From positions 1-24,823 of the forward strand of contig JAGYIH010000011.1 of the NCBI GenBank assembly GCA_018402615.1: DNA of 24,823 nucleotides. Direction: 5' to 3'. The stretch comes from Aquiluna sp. Its GTDB lineage: Bacteria; Actinomycetota; Actinomycetes; Actinomycetales; Microbacteriaceae. The position numbers and the translations under genes are program-made. A model generated the notes under the pieces. That model had not been told where the DNA came from, ran no database searches, and saw nothing but the letters and a program-made list of their open reading frames with translations. Below are positions 16,133 through 23,970 of this stretch, one piece after another (positions within the stretch are counted from its first letter, which is position 1; each line of letters starts with the position of its first letter).

Positions 16133-17245
16133 TTAGATGCGCTCCAAGACGTAATCAATGCACGCGGTTAGCGCTTCGAACTCGGATGGCTCAGTAGAGA
16201 CAAAAGTCGCAACTCGCATCTGATTTCTTCCCAGCTTGCGGTAGGACTCGGTGTCGACAATGCCGTTCTCTCGCAGAATCTGTGAAATCTTGTTGGCATC
16301 AACACCCTCAAAGTCAATTGTGGCAACCACCTGGGAACGATGAGCAGGGTCCGTTACAAAAGGCGTGGCAACCGAGGTTTTTTCTGCCCAGTCAAACATC
16401 ACCTTTGAACTCTGCTTGGTTCTTGAATCGGCCCACTTCAAGCCGCCATTGCTGTTTATCCACTGCACCTGGTTATTGGCAAAGAACAGCGTTGCCAGAG
16501 CCGGGGTGTTCAGCGTGAAGTTTTCCCTCGAGTTATCGAGCGCGAGTTTGGCGGACAAAATGTTGGGGATGTAGCGGCCGGATGCGTGAACTCTTTCGAT
16601 TCGCTCAATGGCTTTTGGAGAAGCCAGCGCAAACCAGATTCCACCATCAGAACCGAGGTTCTTTTGGGGAGCGAAGTAGTAAACATCGGTCTGGTTCAGA
16701 TCGAAATCAATGCCACCAGCAGCGCTGGTTGCATCGGTAAGCATCAGTGCCGAATCAGAAATGCCAGCTGGTCGGTGAACCGGGGTCACCACACCTGTCG
16801 AAGTCTCGTTGTGCGGATACACGTAAAGGTCGACATCGCTCTCGGGGCTGAAATCGCCCCGGGTGCCGGGTTCCGCGTTGATTACCGTTGGGCTTTGCAA
16901 CCACGGAGTTTCTAGAATCTTGGCGAATTTGCTACCGAACTCACCGTGGACCAAGGCCTGCCCCTTGTGCTCCGCAAGAGAGTGGGTTGCGACATCCCAA
17001 AATGCCGAGGCGCCGCCATTGCCGAGGATGACCTCGAAGCCTGCCGGGGCTCTAAAGAGGTCGCTAAGCCCGTCTTTCAGCTCTCCAACCAGCGCCTTGA
17101 TGGGTGCCTGGCGGTGACTGGTGCCCATGTACTCATCGCCAAAGATGGCGAAGGCATCGAATTGCTCTTTACGCATCCGGGATGGACCGCAGCCGAATCT
17201 TCCGTCTTTGGGTTTTAGGTTTTCAGGAATGATGATGTCGGCCAT
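16133..17245 (-). CDS. serC: Phosphoserine aminotransferase SerC (actinobacterial type)
   Basis: The 370-residue PLP enzyme converts 3-phosphohydroxypyruvate and glutamate to phosphoserine in serine biosynthesis, and may also act in pyridoxine synthesis. The start DGRFGCGPSRMR (14-25), the HNETSTGVVTP block (145-155), DATSAAGGIDFD (171-182) and the PLP lysine K195 in APQKNLGSDGG are all visible. The length and motifs match the actinobacterial serC subfamily. The ATG at 17245 is used; the ribosome binding site is weak. It is divergent from the IdeR gene across 53 bp and is followed without a gap by DUF2530. Confidence 0.97.
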   Translation of the reverse strand: MADIIIPENLKPKDGRFGCGPSRMRKEQFDAFAIFGDEYMGTSHRQAPIKALVGELKDGLSDLFRAPAGFEVILGNGGASAFWDVATHSLAEHKGQALVHGEFGSKFAKILETPWLQSPTVINAEPGTRGDFSPESDVDLYVYPHNETSTGVVTPVHRPAGISDSALMLTDATSAAGGIDFDLNQTDVYYFAPQKNLGSDGGIWFALASPKAIERIERVHASGRYIPNILSAKLALDNSRENFTLNTPALATLFFANNQVQWINSNGGLKWADSRTKQSSKVMFDWAEKTSVATPFVTDPAHRSQVVATIDFEGVDANKISQILRENGIVDTESYRKLGRNQMRVATFVSTEPSEFEALTACIDYVLERI

Positions 17246-17298
17246 GGCCCAAAGTTTACTGCCACAGTTAGGCTGTTAGCTGTCCTGAAGGGGGCAAA

Positions 17299-17982
17299 GT
17301 GACAGACCTGATTGACACCACCGAGATGTACCTCAAGGCCATTTATGAGCTTGAGGAAGAGGGGCTTACCCCGATGCGAGTTCGGATTGCCGAGCGTCTG
17401 GAACACTCGGGACCAACCGTTTCTCAAACCGTGGCTCGCATGGAACGAGACGGGCTGCTTCACGTCAAGGACGATCGCCAGCTCGAATTCACCGACGAGG
17501 GAAGGCTCACAGCAGTCGAGGTGATGCGCAAACATCGGCTTGCGGAGCGACTGCTACTAGAAGTAATCGGTTTGCCGTGGGAACGGATTCACGACGAGGC
17601 CTGTCGCTGGGAGCACGTCATGAGCGAAGAGGTCGAGCGCAAGCTTCTTGACCTATTGTCGGATCCAACGATCTCGCCGTTCGGTATGCCGGTCCCAGGC
17701 CTGGAGCTTTTGGGCCACGCCGGCTCCCAGAATATTTCGGTCAAGGCTCTCACGGAGTTGGATCCAGGGGAGTATCTTCTGCTGCGCATCGGTGAACCAC
17801 TTCAGATTGACAGCCAGTTTTTGATTCAGTTGAAAGAACTGGAACTAATTCCAGGCGAAACAGTGTTGGTGACGAGGAATAACGAGGGCTGGTTTCTGTC
17901 CAATAAGAACCTGACCGAGGGGCTGGTCGTTGACAATCATGTGGCTCAGCATCTGTTCTTAGGACAGCCGCAAGAAAAGTAG
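17299..17982 (+). CDS. ideR: DtxR/IdeR family iron-dependent transcriptional regulator
   Basis: The 227-residue repressor senses Fe2+ and controls iron uptake and storage genes. The N-terminal helix-turn-helix includes SGPTVSQTVARMERDGLL (37-54). The primary metal site residues M10, C102, E105 and H106 and the ancillary site residues H79, E83 and H98 are all present, which points to iron-type DtxR/IdeR and not to the MntR branch. A C-terminal SH3-like domain covers about 145-227. The start is GTG at 17299 with a strong GAAGGGGG upstream. The 53-bp region shared with serC has no convincing IdeR box. The 3' end contains the promoter of the next gene. Confidence 0.95.
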   Translation: MTDLIDTTEMYLKAIYELEEEGLTPMRVRIAERLEHSGPTVSQTVARMERDGLLHVKDDRQLEFTDEGRLTAVEVMRKHRLAERLLLEVIGLPWERIHDEACRWEHVMSEEVERKLLDLLSDPTISPFGMPVPGLELLGHAGSQNISVKALTELDPGEYLLLRIGEPLQIDSQFLIQLKELELIPGETVLVTRNNEGWFLSNKNLTEGLVVDNHVAQHLFLGQPQEK

Positions 17983-17989
17983 CTATAAT
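17961..17989 (+). promoter_or_regulatory. Candidate promoter of the NlpC/P60 gene
   Basis: A perfect TATAAT stands at 17984-17989, 17 bp after AGGACA (17961-17966), which keeps GACA of the -35 consensus. The -35 lies in the end of the ideR coding region. Transcription would start near 17996, giving a leader of about 35 nt that contains the GGAGG ribosome site. Confidence 0.55.
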
Positions 17990-18030
17990 TTGGCGAGCGG
18001 AAGCCGAATCGAACCACCGGAGGATTCCTT

Positions 18031-18777
18031 TTGACAGCAACTGTTGCTGATAGTAAGAACCAGTCACGCAGGGCTTTGCGCGCGCAGGAACTTTCTCGCA
18101 CCAACAATTTTCGCAGGAACAGTCCATTCCGCAGATTCCTAACCATGACCGCAGCAACCGGGTTGATGGCAACCTTTGCTCTTCCCTCCTACGGTTTCAC
18201 CCCCGACGTAACGGCCGCTGCCGGCCTTACCCGCGACGGTGAGCTATCAGGCGATGTGAGCCAGGTTCAGGGCCTAACCATCGCGACCGCCAGAGCGGTT
18301 GAGTTCACTCGCGGTGATTTCCAACCAGCGGAGGCATCTGAATTTGAAGTGAGGCCCTCGGCCTCAATTCGCTACTCCGGACCAAGGGCTGCCGACTACC
18401 TCGCCAACCCAAGATTTACCTCCATAACCAGTGCGAACATCATGAAGTCAGCAGCCGAGTTGGTGGGAACTCCCTACGTATACGGTGGCCAGACACCCGG
18501 TGGTATCGACTGTTCTGGTTACGTGCTGTTTATTTACGCGCAGTTTGGAATTGATCTTCCGCACAGCGTTTACCAGCAGGCCAAACTGGCGACCAAGATT
18601 CCAGAGTCCGAGGCAGTGCCGGGAGACATCGTTATTTTCAATGACTTCTCACACAATGGAATCTACGCGGGCAATGGAAACTTCTATCACGCACCGCAGC
18701 CCGGAGACCGAGTAAAGCTTGCTCCGATTTTTACCGATCGCTACTACATCGTGCGACTCGCTGACATCGAAAACTAA
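18031..18777 (+). CDS. NlpC/P60 family peptidoglycan endopeptidase
   Basis: The 248-residue exported enzyme should cleave peptide stems of peptidoglycan. The N-terminus is long and basic up to residue 36, then a hydrophobic stretch (about 37-55) and ALPSYGF, an atypically long signal peptide. A linker of about 75 residues of unknown fold follows. The C-terminal NlpC/P60 domain (about 133-248) has C161 in GGIDCSGYV, H208 in SHNGIYAG and H220 in FYHAP as the expected catalytic residues. The start is TTG at 18031, 7 nt after GGAGG, which is decisive. It has its own promoter signal inside the ideR end. No terminator is seen directly after it; the nearest is at 18968. Confidence 0.93.
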   Translation: MTATVADSKNQSRRALRAQELSRTNNFRRNSPFRRFLTMTAATGLMATFALPSYGFTPDVTAAAGLTRDGELSGDVSQVQGLTIATARAVEFTRGDFQPAEASEFEVRPSASIRYSGPRAADYLANPRFTSITSANIMKSAAELVGTPYVYGGQTPGGIDCSGYVLFIYAQFGIDLPHSVYQQAKLATKIPESEAVPGDIVIFNDFSHNGIYAGNGNFYHAPQPGDRVKLAPIFTDRYYIVRLADIEN

Positions 18778-18864
18778 TTGACACCAAATCTTCACCTTTT
18801 GACTCTGCGTTTCTAACCGCTTTTTCCTGCCAACCCTCTTACTATTTGGCTCAAGTATCGATTT

Positions 18865-18953
18865 AGGGTCTTGAGGGGAGGGAACGATGCCAGGTAGCCT
18901 GCATGCCAAGCTGGGAAACTGGATCCATCTGCACCGGTCCCCCTGTATACCCT
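18865..18953 (+). ncRNA. Candidate structured RNA (no family recognised)
   Basis: Between the NlpC and HNH genes (279 bp without a gene) the plus strand folds into a closed multi-branch structure. AGGGT (18865-18869) pairs with ACCCT (18949-18953). After a 4x4 internal loop AGGGG (18874-18878) pairs with CCCCT (18940-18944). Inside are a hairpin ATGC-c-AGG/CCT-GCAT (18887-18904) and a hairpin ACTGG/CCGGT (18918-18938). A strong terminator follows at 18968. It may be a small RNA, a riboswitch-like leader of the HNH gene, or an NlpC 3' untranslated region. Two TTGAC boxes (18778, 18799) and TACTAT (18840) lie upstream, but no well-spaced promoter was found. It lacks the SRP, 6C and ydaO signatures I know. 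Confidence 0.4.
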
Positions 18954-18967
18954 TTCCCGGGATTTCG

Positions 18968-18998
18968 CGCGTCGCATTTCTGCGGCGCGTTTTTTATT
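18968..18998 (+). terminator. Strong intrinsic terminator between NlpC and HNH genes
   Basis: CGCGTCGCA (18968-18976) pairs with TGCGGCGCG (18981-18989), 9 bp including one T-G wobble, with a TTTC loop and a TTTTTTATT tail. CCCGGG palindromes stand on both sides (18956-18961 and 19000-19005) and could pair around it. It ends either the NlpC transcript or the putative RNA. Confidence 0.9.
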
Positions 18999-19012
18999 AC
19001 CCGGGGTCGATT

Positions 19013-19043
19013 CGAATGCCCGCAATCCGTGTGGGCGAATTCG
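19013..19043 (+). promoter_or_regulatory. Stem-loop just upstream of the HNH ribosome binding site
   Basis: CGAAT (19013-19017) and GCCCGCA (19018-19024) pair with TGTGGGC (19030-19036) and ATTCG (19039-19043), giving 12 base pairs with one G-T wobble and a 2-nt bulge around an ATCCG loop. It ends 2 nt before GGGAG. It has no T-run, so it is not a terminator. It may be an operator or a translational control element. Confidence 0.4.
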
Positions 19044-19056
19044 ATGGGAGTAGAAA

Positions 19057-19563
19057 TTGCGCACACTCGTTCTAAACGCGGGCTATGAGCCGCTCGCAGT
19101 CGTCAGCTTCAAGCGGGCACTGGTCCTAGTTCTGAATCAAAAGGCCACTATCTTGGCGGGTGATGCTAACGCGGTTGTCAGAAGCGCCACCGAAGAGTTT
19201 GAACTACCCTCCGTAATACTGCTTCAGCGCTACGTCAGGATCCCAAACTCTAGAAGGATTCCGGTTTCACGAAGGGGTGTTTTGCGCCGCGATAACTTCA
19301 GGTGTGGTTACTGCCTAAAGGGTGCCAACACCATTGATCACGTCTTGCCAAAGTCCCGGGGTGGCCAGGACACCTGGGACAACCTGGTGGCCTGCTGTTT
19401 GAGGTGTAATAACAACAAGGGTGACAAGACGCCATCCGAGATGGGTTGGGAACTAAAGATCACGCCAAAGATGCCAACCGGAGTCATTTGGAGTGTTCGT
19501 GGTGCCGAGAAGGAGCAGCCACAGTGGCGAGAGTTTTTAGCCCTGCAGAGGCAAGCCGCCTAA
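19057..19563 (+). CDS. HNH endonuclease
   Basis: The 168-residue protein has the conserved actinobacterial layout. The N-terminal NAGYEPLAVVSFKRA (7-21) leads to an HNH/zinc-ribbon domain with C83-x2-C86, DH at 94-95, N109, and C114-x2-C117 followed by NNNKGDKTP. It should cut DNA using a metal at H95 with zinc held by the four cysteines. The start is TTG at 19057, 6 nt after GGGAG; the out-of-frame ATG at 19044 gives no family match. The protein is widespread in actinobacteria, but its biological role is not established to my knowledge. It is preceded by a terminator and two structured elements. Confidence 0.93.
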   Translation: MRTLVLNAGYEPLAVVSFKRALVLVLNQKATILAGDANAVVRSATEEFELPSVILLQRYVRIPNSRRIPVSRRGVLRRDNFRCGYCLKGANTIDHVLPKSRGGQDTWDNLVACCLRCNNNKGDKTPSEMGWELKITPKMPTGVIWSVRGAEKEQPQWREFLALQRQAA

Positions 19564-19572
19564 CCTCAGGGC

Positions 19573-19599
19573 AAAAAAAGTGAGGGCCGAAGCCCCCAC
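19573..19599 (-). terminator. Intrinsic terminator of the fasciclin gene
   Basis: On the minus strand GTGGGGGC and GCCCTCAC form an 8-bp stem (one G-T wobble) with a TTCG tetraloop, followed by seven T residues (19579-19573). On the plus strand the wobble becomes an A-C mismatch and no T-run follows, so the terminator serves the minus-strand gene. Confidence 0.92.
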
Positions 19600-19613
19600 C
19601 TCAATTGATTAAC

Positions 19614-20069
19614 TTAGGAAATCAGTGCTGCTGCGTCTACGCCAGCTGGCACCAATACGGCGTCAATCACGTGGATTACGCCATTGGATGCCTTGACATC
19701 GGTTGCGGTGACATTGGCGGTTCCGTTTAGAACAACCTTGTCTCCGACCTCTACCGAGATCATTGAACCCTCTACGGTTGCAACCTCACCGGTTGCTACG
19801 TCTGCGGCATGAACCTCAGAGCCCAACACGTGGTAGGTCAAGATCTTGACCAGTGCCTCGCGGTTTTCCTCTTTTAGAAGGGCCTCTACTAGACCAGCTG
19901 GCAAAGCTGCAAAGGCCTCGTCAGTTGGTGCGAATACTGTGAAAGGACCTGCGCTCTGCAGGGTCTCGACCAGTCCAGCGGCAGTTGCTGCGGCTAGCAG
20001 GGTTGAGAATGAGCCGGCATTGGCAGCTACTGCTACCAGGTCACCGGTGGTGGAGTTTGATTCAGTCAT
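19614..20069 (-). CDS. Fasciclin (FAS1) domain protein without a signal peptide
   Basis: The 151-residue protein is a single FAS1 domain. The H1 motif TVFAPTD is at 44-50 and the H2 region TYHVL at 78-82, with [13 protein letters not shown] (129-141) closing the fold. FAS1 proteins are normally secreted or surface adhesins, such as the mycobacterial MPT70. Here the ATG at 20069 has a strong AAGGAG 5 nt upstream and opens straight into the domain, with a polar [10 protein letters not shown] start and no hydrophobic leader. Either it is cytoplasmic or it leaves the cell by another route. It stands alone with its own terminator. The 111 bp up to the tRNA show no clear promoter. Confidence 0.93.
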   Translation of the reverse strand: MTESNSTTGDLVAVAANAGSFSTLLAAATAAGLVETLQSAGPFTVFAPTDEAFAALPAGLVEALLKEENREALVKILTYHVLGSEVHAADVATGEVATVEGSMISVEVGDKVVLNGTANVTATDVKASNGVIHVIDAVLVPAGVDAAALIS

Positions 20070-20180
20070 GTTTCTCCTTGATTACCCCGAACAAAGGCCT
20101 CAAGTTTCGCGAAGCGAGTTGAGAAGTCTGGGGTTACTCGGAGACTACGCTGCGAAGATGTGCAGCGGCTGACCGAAAGG

Positions 20181-20253
20181 TGGCCTCGAGGTGAATCGAA
20201 CACCCGACACACGGTTTAGGAAACCGTTGCTCTATCCACTGAGCTACGAGGCC
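20181..20253 (-). tRNA. tRNA-Arg (anticodon CCT)
   Basis: On the minus strand GGCCTCG pairs with CGAGGCC as acceptor stem. The D arm has GCTC/GAGC, the anticodon stem is ACGGT/ACCGT around TTCCTAA, and the T arm is CGGGT-GTTCGAT-TCACC-like with the GTTCGA signature. The discriminator is A and CCA is not encoded. The anticodon CCT reads AGG. A TATATT at 20271-20266 is a plausible -10 box about 13 bp upstream, without a good -35. Confidence 0.94.
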
Positions 20254-20376
20254 AAAAGCCTTCCCAATATACCGCCTCAAAAAACGCTTTCCTGACTGCT
20301 GTTTTGCAGAACTAAAAGTCTGCGGACTAGGGCAAGGCAACTCAGGCTTTAGGGCGCTGGCTTTTAAGCTTGGCGA

Positions 20377-23300
20377 GTGGACCATCAAGAGCTAATCGAG
20401 CGGCTAACTAAAGAGCTGACATCAATCGGTGGCTCAAACCCGCTGCAAACCTTTGAGGCCTCGACCTTCGGTCAGATTGACCTGTCTCGCTCTCACCCTG
20501 GCGGGTTAGCTCAGCTCACCGGCTCCCGTACCACCACTATCACCAACCTGGTTAGAGACGGGGTTGCCCAGTCCAGAGCTCTCAGTGCCGCCAGGCGAAT
20601 CAGGGCCAAGGCCAAGAGCATCGAACAGAACTTCTCGATAGCCGCACTATTTATTGCCGCTGGCGCAGTCGTGACCCAGGATGGCAACACCCTGCCAATT
20701 TTGTTATGGCGCTCACACCTTCTTCCCAAGGGCGATGACTACGAACTGAGGGTTGAGGATTCTCCGCTCTTGAATCCCGCCTTGCTGACAATTCTCAGAA
20801 AAGTGCGTCCGGACTTTCGGGAGTCCGACCTGTATGCAGTGGCCAATTCACAGGGCGAGCTAATTCCAATTTCAGTTTTGTCTCTGGTAACGGAATTGCT
20901 TGGAGACAGCTCTCAAGAGACCCAAAAGCTCCTAGTGCTGGGAAACTTTGTTCCGGACCTGGTGCAGACCGCCAAGCAGGGCGTTCCCAAAAGCAAACTC
21001 TTGGAGCTTTTGGTTGCCGGTGGGGAAAACCCATTGGTAACCACAGTCGCTGCACTTCCAGTTGAAAATGCCGACAGTTCGCAGCTGGCGGTATTGGAAA
21101 GAGCGATGTCCGGGCAATCGTTTGCGGTCTGGACCCTTCCTGGCGCCGGTTACCTTCAGACAGTTGTGAACCTGCTTGCAAATCTTGCCCTGAATCAAAA
21201 GCGAGCACTTTTGATAGCTCCGCGCCAGCAAACCCTGGACGAGGTTGCAGAGCGGCTATCGCAAGCAAACCTCCAGGGTCTTGCGGTTCGCGAGGGCAAC
21301 ACCTGGGGTGACACCGTTGCCGCAATTTCTCGAAATGAGAAGTCAGATGAACATCGATTAGCAGAGGCAAGGTTGCGCCTAGAGAGAGCACAGGCTGACG
21401 TAGAGACCTACTTCAGTGCCCTGCACTCGAGAGAGAACCCGCTAAATCTGACCCTGATAGAGATCATTGAGAAGCTCGCTGAGCTTGCAGCCAAGCGCAT
21501 ACCTCCCGTAAACAGTGCACGCATTAGGCCCGAGCAACTGCCTTCAATTCGGCAGGCCGCTGCGAATCTACTGCATCGTGCGCATGAAGCCGGAGTGTTT
21601 CGATTTGGCCCAAAGGATTCACCCTGGTTCGGAGCCAACTTCAAAACCGAAGCCGAAATATCCAACTGCGTAGGCGAGGTCAAGGATCTGGCAGGCGAGG
21701 AATTTAGGCTCCTGAGCTACCAAATAAATCTCTACCTATCGGATTTGAATCTCAAACCTTGCGACAGCGTCGAACAGTGGTCCGTGCAGTTGCGATTGCT
21801 GATTGGCATTCGTGAGACGCTCGATAAGTTCTTGCCAGCTATTTACGATCGCCCTCTGCACGATCTCATAACGGCAACCGGTCCGCGAGATCAGCGAGGT
21901 GCTCAGTCGGGAGCATCCCGAAGAAGATTCAAGAAACTTGCAAGGGAATACATCCGTCCAGGATCCTCTGTTTCAAACCTCCACCTTGGTTTGGTGGCTG
22001 CCCAAGAACAATTAGATCTCTGGCTGGAACTAAATCAAACCAAGGCGCCACCAACCGTTCCACTTGGTCTAAGCGACGTCCAGCAAAAGTTTGAGCGAAT
22101 CTTTGAAGTGCTTGAGAAACTGCAGAAACACCTTGATCCAAATCCGGACATTGAATTATTGACCCGACTGGGCTTTGAACAACTAAGCCAAAAGCTTCTG
22201 GATCTTTCAACTGGGACCGAGCTCTTGGACCGCTACCTGGAACGCTTACCGATTGTTACCGAGCTGGAGCAACTCGGGCTCGGGGTCTTGGTTCGGGAGC
22301 TCTGCAAGACAAACCCTTCTGTAGAGCAGCTCGATGATGAATTTGATTTGGCTTGGTGGCAGTCCGCACTTGAGACCACAGTTGCAGCAAATCCCGGCAT
22401 CACCGAATACACGAACCAGCAGCTTGCTGGGATTGAGTTGGAATACGAAATGGCAGCCCAGGAGCTGGTTGCTCAAACCAGCGCCTTTATAAGAACTGAA
22501 CTTTCAAACCGCTGGAAATCCGGCATCATCAGCCACCCGGCCCAGGCCGATAATTTACGCCGACTGTTGCGCGAGCGAAAGCTGAACTTGAAAAACGCCA
22601 GTGCTGAGGGACAGGCACTTTATCGCAGTTTGGTTCCAGCCATCCTGGTCTCTCCCTACCGAGTGACAGAGCTTGACCCGACAGAAAAGTTCGATGTCGT
22701 TATTGCTTTGGATGCAAGCTCAATAGGTCTTGCGGAGGCAGCCAGCTCGCTCTCTAAGGGTGGACAGCTCATTGCCTTTGGAGATGACGTAATCGCCGCC
22801 CCTGCAAATTTCGACACCGTAGCAAGGGCCACGCAGGGACACTCCGAGACCGATAGGCAGAGTGTTTTTAGCTACGCTCGTGAAAACTTGCCGGTACTTT
22901 CCATAAACCGCAACTATCGGATTCAGGGTCAGGTCTTGGGAAAGTATCTGAATGACAATTTTTATCAGGACCAGATTATTTTGGATCCTGCCAGCGGGCA
23001 GTTTTTTGGCAAGTACAACTTCGAACAGATCGAAGTGATTGAAGGAACCACTGCAAGTTCGACAATCGAGGGATCTACAGAGTCCATGGACGCAGAGGTT
23101 CGCAAGGTCGCCGAGCTGGTTATAAACCATGCCCGTTGGACACCGGGGGAATCTCTCCTGGTGGTGACGGCCTCTCGCTCTCACGCCGAGCGCATCGCAA
23201 GCATGGTGGCCGAAGAAGTAGCCAAACAATCGCAGCTGGCAGAGTTTTTTGATGCCCACGGTCGCGAGGGCTTTGAATGCGTCACCATGTCCGAACTGAC

Positions 23301-23970
23301 CCACCGGCTGGCAGACCGCGTGATTTTTTCGGTTGGCTTTGGCCGCACTCCGGAGGGGAGAATCTCTGGAACGCTAGGGGATTTCAATTCAGCCAGCGCA
23401 GCTCGCTGGATGGTAAATCTGATCGTGGGGGCTAGAAAGCGACTGACAGTTGTGTCTGCCTATAACTTTGAGGACTTTGCTCAGTCGCTGCCGGACAACC
23501 AGCGCTGGCTCAAAGATCTGATCGCACCTTCCTTCTTGAGTGAGATTAAGGCCGGTGAGCCAGACCCACTGCTGCGCGATTTATCGCTCCGGTTAGAAAA
23601 ACTTGGACTCAAGGTGCAACTGAACTTTGCCGGTCGGATTGGCCTTGCAGTCTCGCACGGCAGCAAGGCTGCGGTAGTCGATGCGGACTGGTCACTGGTT
23701 GGTGAGAGCTGGGACGAGAAGTTGCGGATTCGTCCGGGGCTATTGCGGGCGATGGGATGGCAGTACCTGAGAGTCCACGCTCTTGAGCTGTTTGCCCGGC
23801 CTCAAGATGTTGCAAACAGAATTGCTATGGATTTGGGTATGGATTTGCAGAGCCGCAAGCAGCCGCTTTTCGAAGAGCCTGCATTTGAGGACACCCCGAG
23901 AGCTTGGGGAGATCCAGAAGATTCAAATGACGATCGACTTCGGGATGATAAGCCACCGCACTGGGGCTAG
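20377..23970 (+). CDS. Very large SF1-helicase-like protein with degraded ATPase and nuclease motifs
   Basis: The 1197-residue product follows the layout of actinobacterial DUF4011/AAA helicases ending in a Vsr-like nuclease. The order is N-terminal DUF4011-like region (1-240), helicase core with a long insertion (250-1000), nuclease-like end (1060-1150). The expected Walker A GPPGTGKT is LPGAGYLQT (254-262), with no lysine. The Walker B DEAS is LDASS (778-782) and the motif III GDPKQ is GDDVI (802-806). The motif IV-like NYR near R848 and GARKRLTVVS remain. In the nuclease part the usual VDLAV is IGLAV (G1089) and ETD is VDAD. ATPase and nuclease activity are therefore doubtful, yet the frame is intact. 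The start is GTG with a weak ribosome site. The stop shares CTAG with the converging FmdB gene. The function is unknown, perhaps a structural or DNA-binding role. Confidence 0.85.
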   Translation: MDHQELIERLTKELTSIGGSNPLQTFEASTFGQIDLSRSHPGGLAQLTGSRTTTITNLVRDGVAQSRALSAARRIRAKAKSIEQNFSIAALFIAAGAVVTQDGNTLPILLWRSHLLPKGDDYELRVEDSPLLNPALLTILRKVRPDFRESDLYAVANSQGELIPISVLSLVTELLGDSSQETQKLLVLGNFVPDLVQTAKQGVPKSKLLELLVAGGENPLVTTVAALPVENADSSQLAVLERAMSGQSFAVWTLPGAGYLQTVVNLLANLALNQKRALLIAPRQQTLDEVAERLSQANLQGLAVREGNTWGDTVAAISRNEKSDEHRLAEARLRLERAQADVETYFSALHSRENPLNLTLIEIIEKLAELAAKRIPPVNSARIRPEQLPSIRQAAANLLHRAHEAGVFRFGPKDSPWFGANFKTEAEISNCVGEVKDLAGEEFRLLSYQINLYLSDLNLKPCDSVEQWSVQLRLLIGIRETLDKFLPAIYDRPLHDLITATGPRDQRGAQSGASRRRFKKLAREYIRPGSSVSNLHLGLVAAQEQLDLWLELNQTKAPPTVPLGLSDVQQKFERIFEVLEKLQKHLDPNPDIELLTRLGFEQLSQKLLDLSTGTELLDRYLERLPIVTELEQLGLGVLVRELCKTNPSVEQLDDEFDLAWWQSALETTVAANPGITEYTNQQLAGIELEYEMAAQELVAQTSAFIRTELSNRWKSGIISHPAQADNLRRLLRERKLNLKNASAEGQALYRSLVPAILVSPYRVTELDPTEKFDVVIALDASSIGLAEAASSLSKGGQLIAFGDDVIAAPANFDTVARATQGHSETDRQSVFSYARENLPVLSINRNYRIQGQVLGKYLNDNFYQDQIILDPASGQFFGKYNFEQIEVIEGTTASSTIEGSTESMDAEVRKVAELVINHARWTPGESLLVVTASRSHAERIASMVAEEVAKQSQLAEFFDAHGREGFECVTMSELTHRLADRVIFSVGFGRTPEGRISGTLGDFNSASAARWMVNLIVGARKRLTVVSAYNFEDFAQSLPDNQRWLKDLIAPSFLSEIKAGEPDPLLRDLSLRLEKLGLKVQLNFAGRIGLAVSHGSKAAVVDADWSLVGESWDEKLRIRPGLLRAMGWQYLRVHALELFARPQDVANRIAMDLGMDLQSRKQPLFEEPAFEDTPRAWGDPEDSNDDRLRDDKPPHWG

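Noticed and set aside
17246..17298. IdeR/DtxR box between serC and ideR
   Set aside because: TTAGGCTGTTAGC starts like an iron box, but I count only about 6 of 19 matches to the palindromic consensus. It is really a short direct repeat of GTTAG.
17983..18030. c-di-AMP (ydaO) riboswitch ahead of the NlpC/P60 gene, as found in some actinobacteria
   Set aside because: The leader is only about 35 nt, far too short for that riboswitch, and none of its conserved blocks is present.
18846..18998. SRP RNA, 6C RNA, tmRNA or 6S RNA in the NlpC-HNH gap
   Set aside because: There is no GGAAGCAGC-like SRP loop, no pair of C6 loops and no tRNA-like end; the region is left as an unnamed candidate.
20795..21391. 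198-codon minus-strand frame inside the helicase-like gene
   Set aside because: It has no ribosome site or recognisable domain, and the plus-strand frame is clearly coding along the same stretch.
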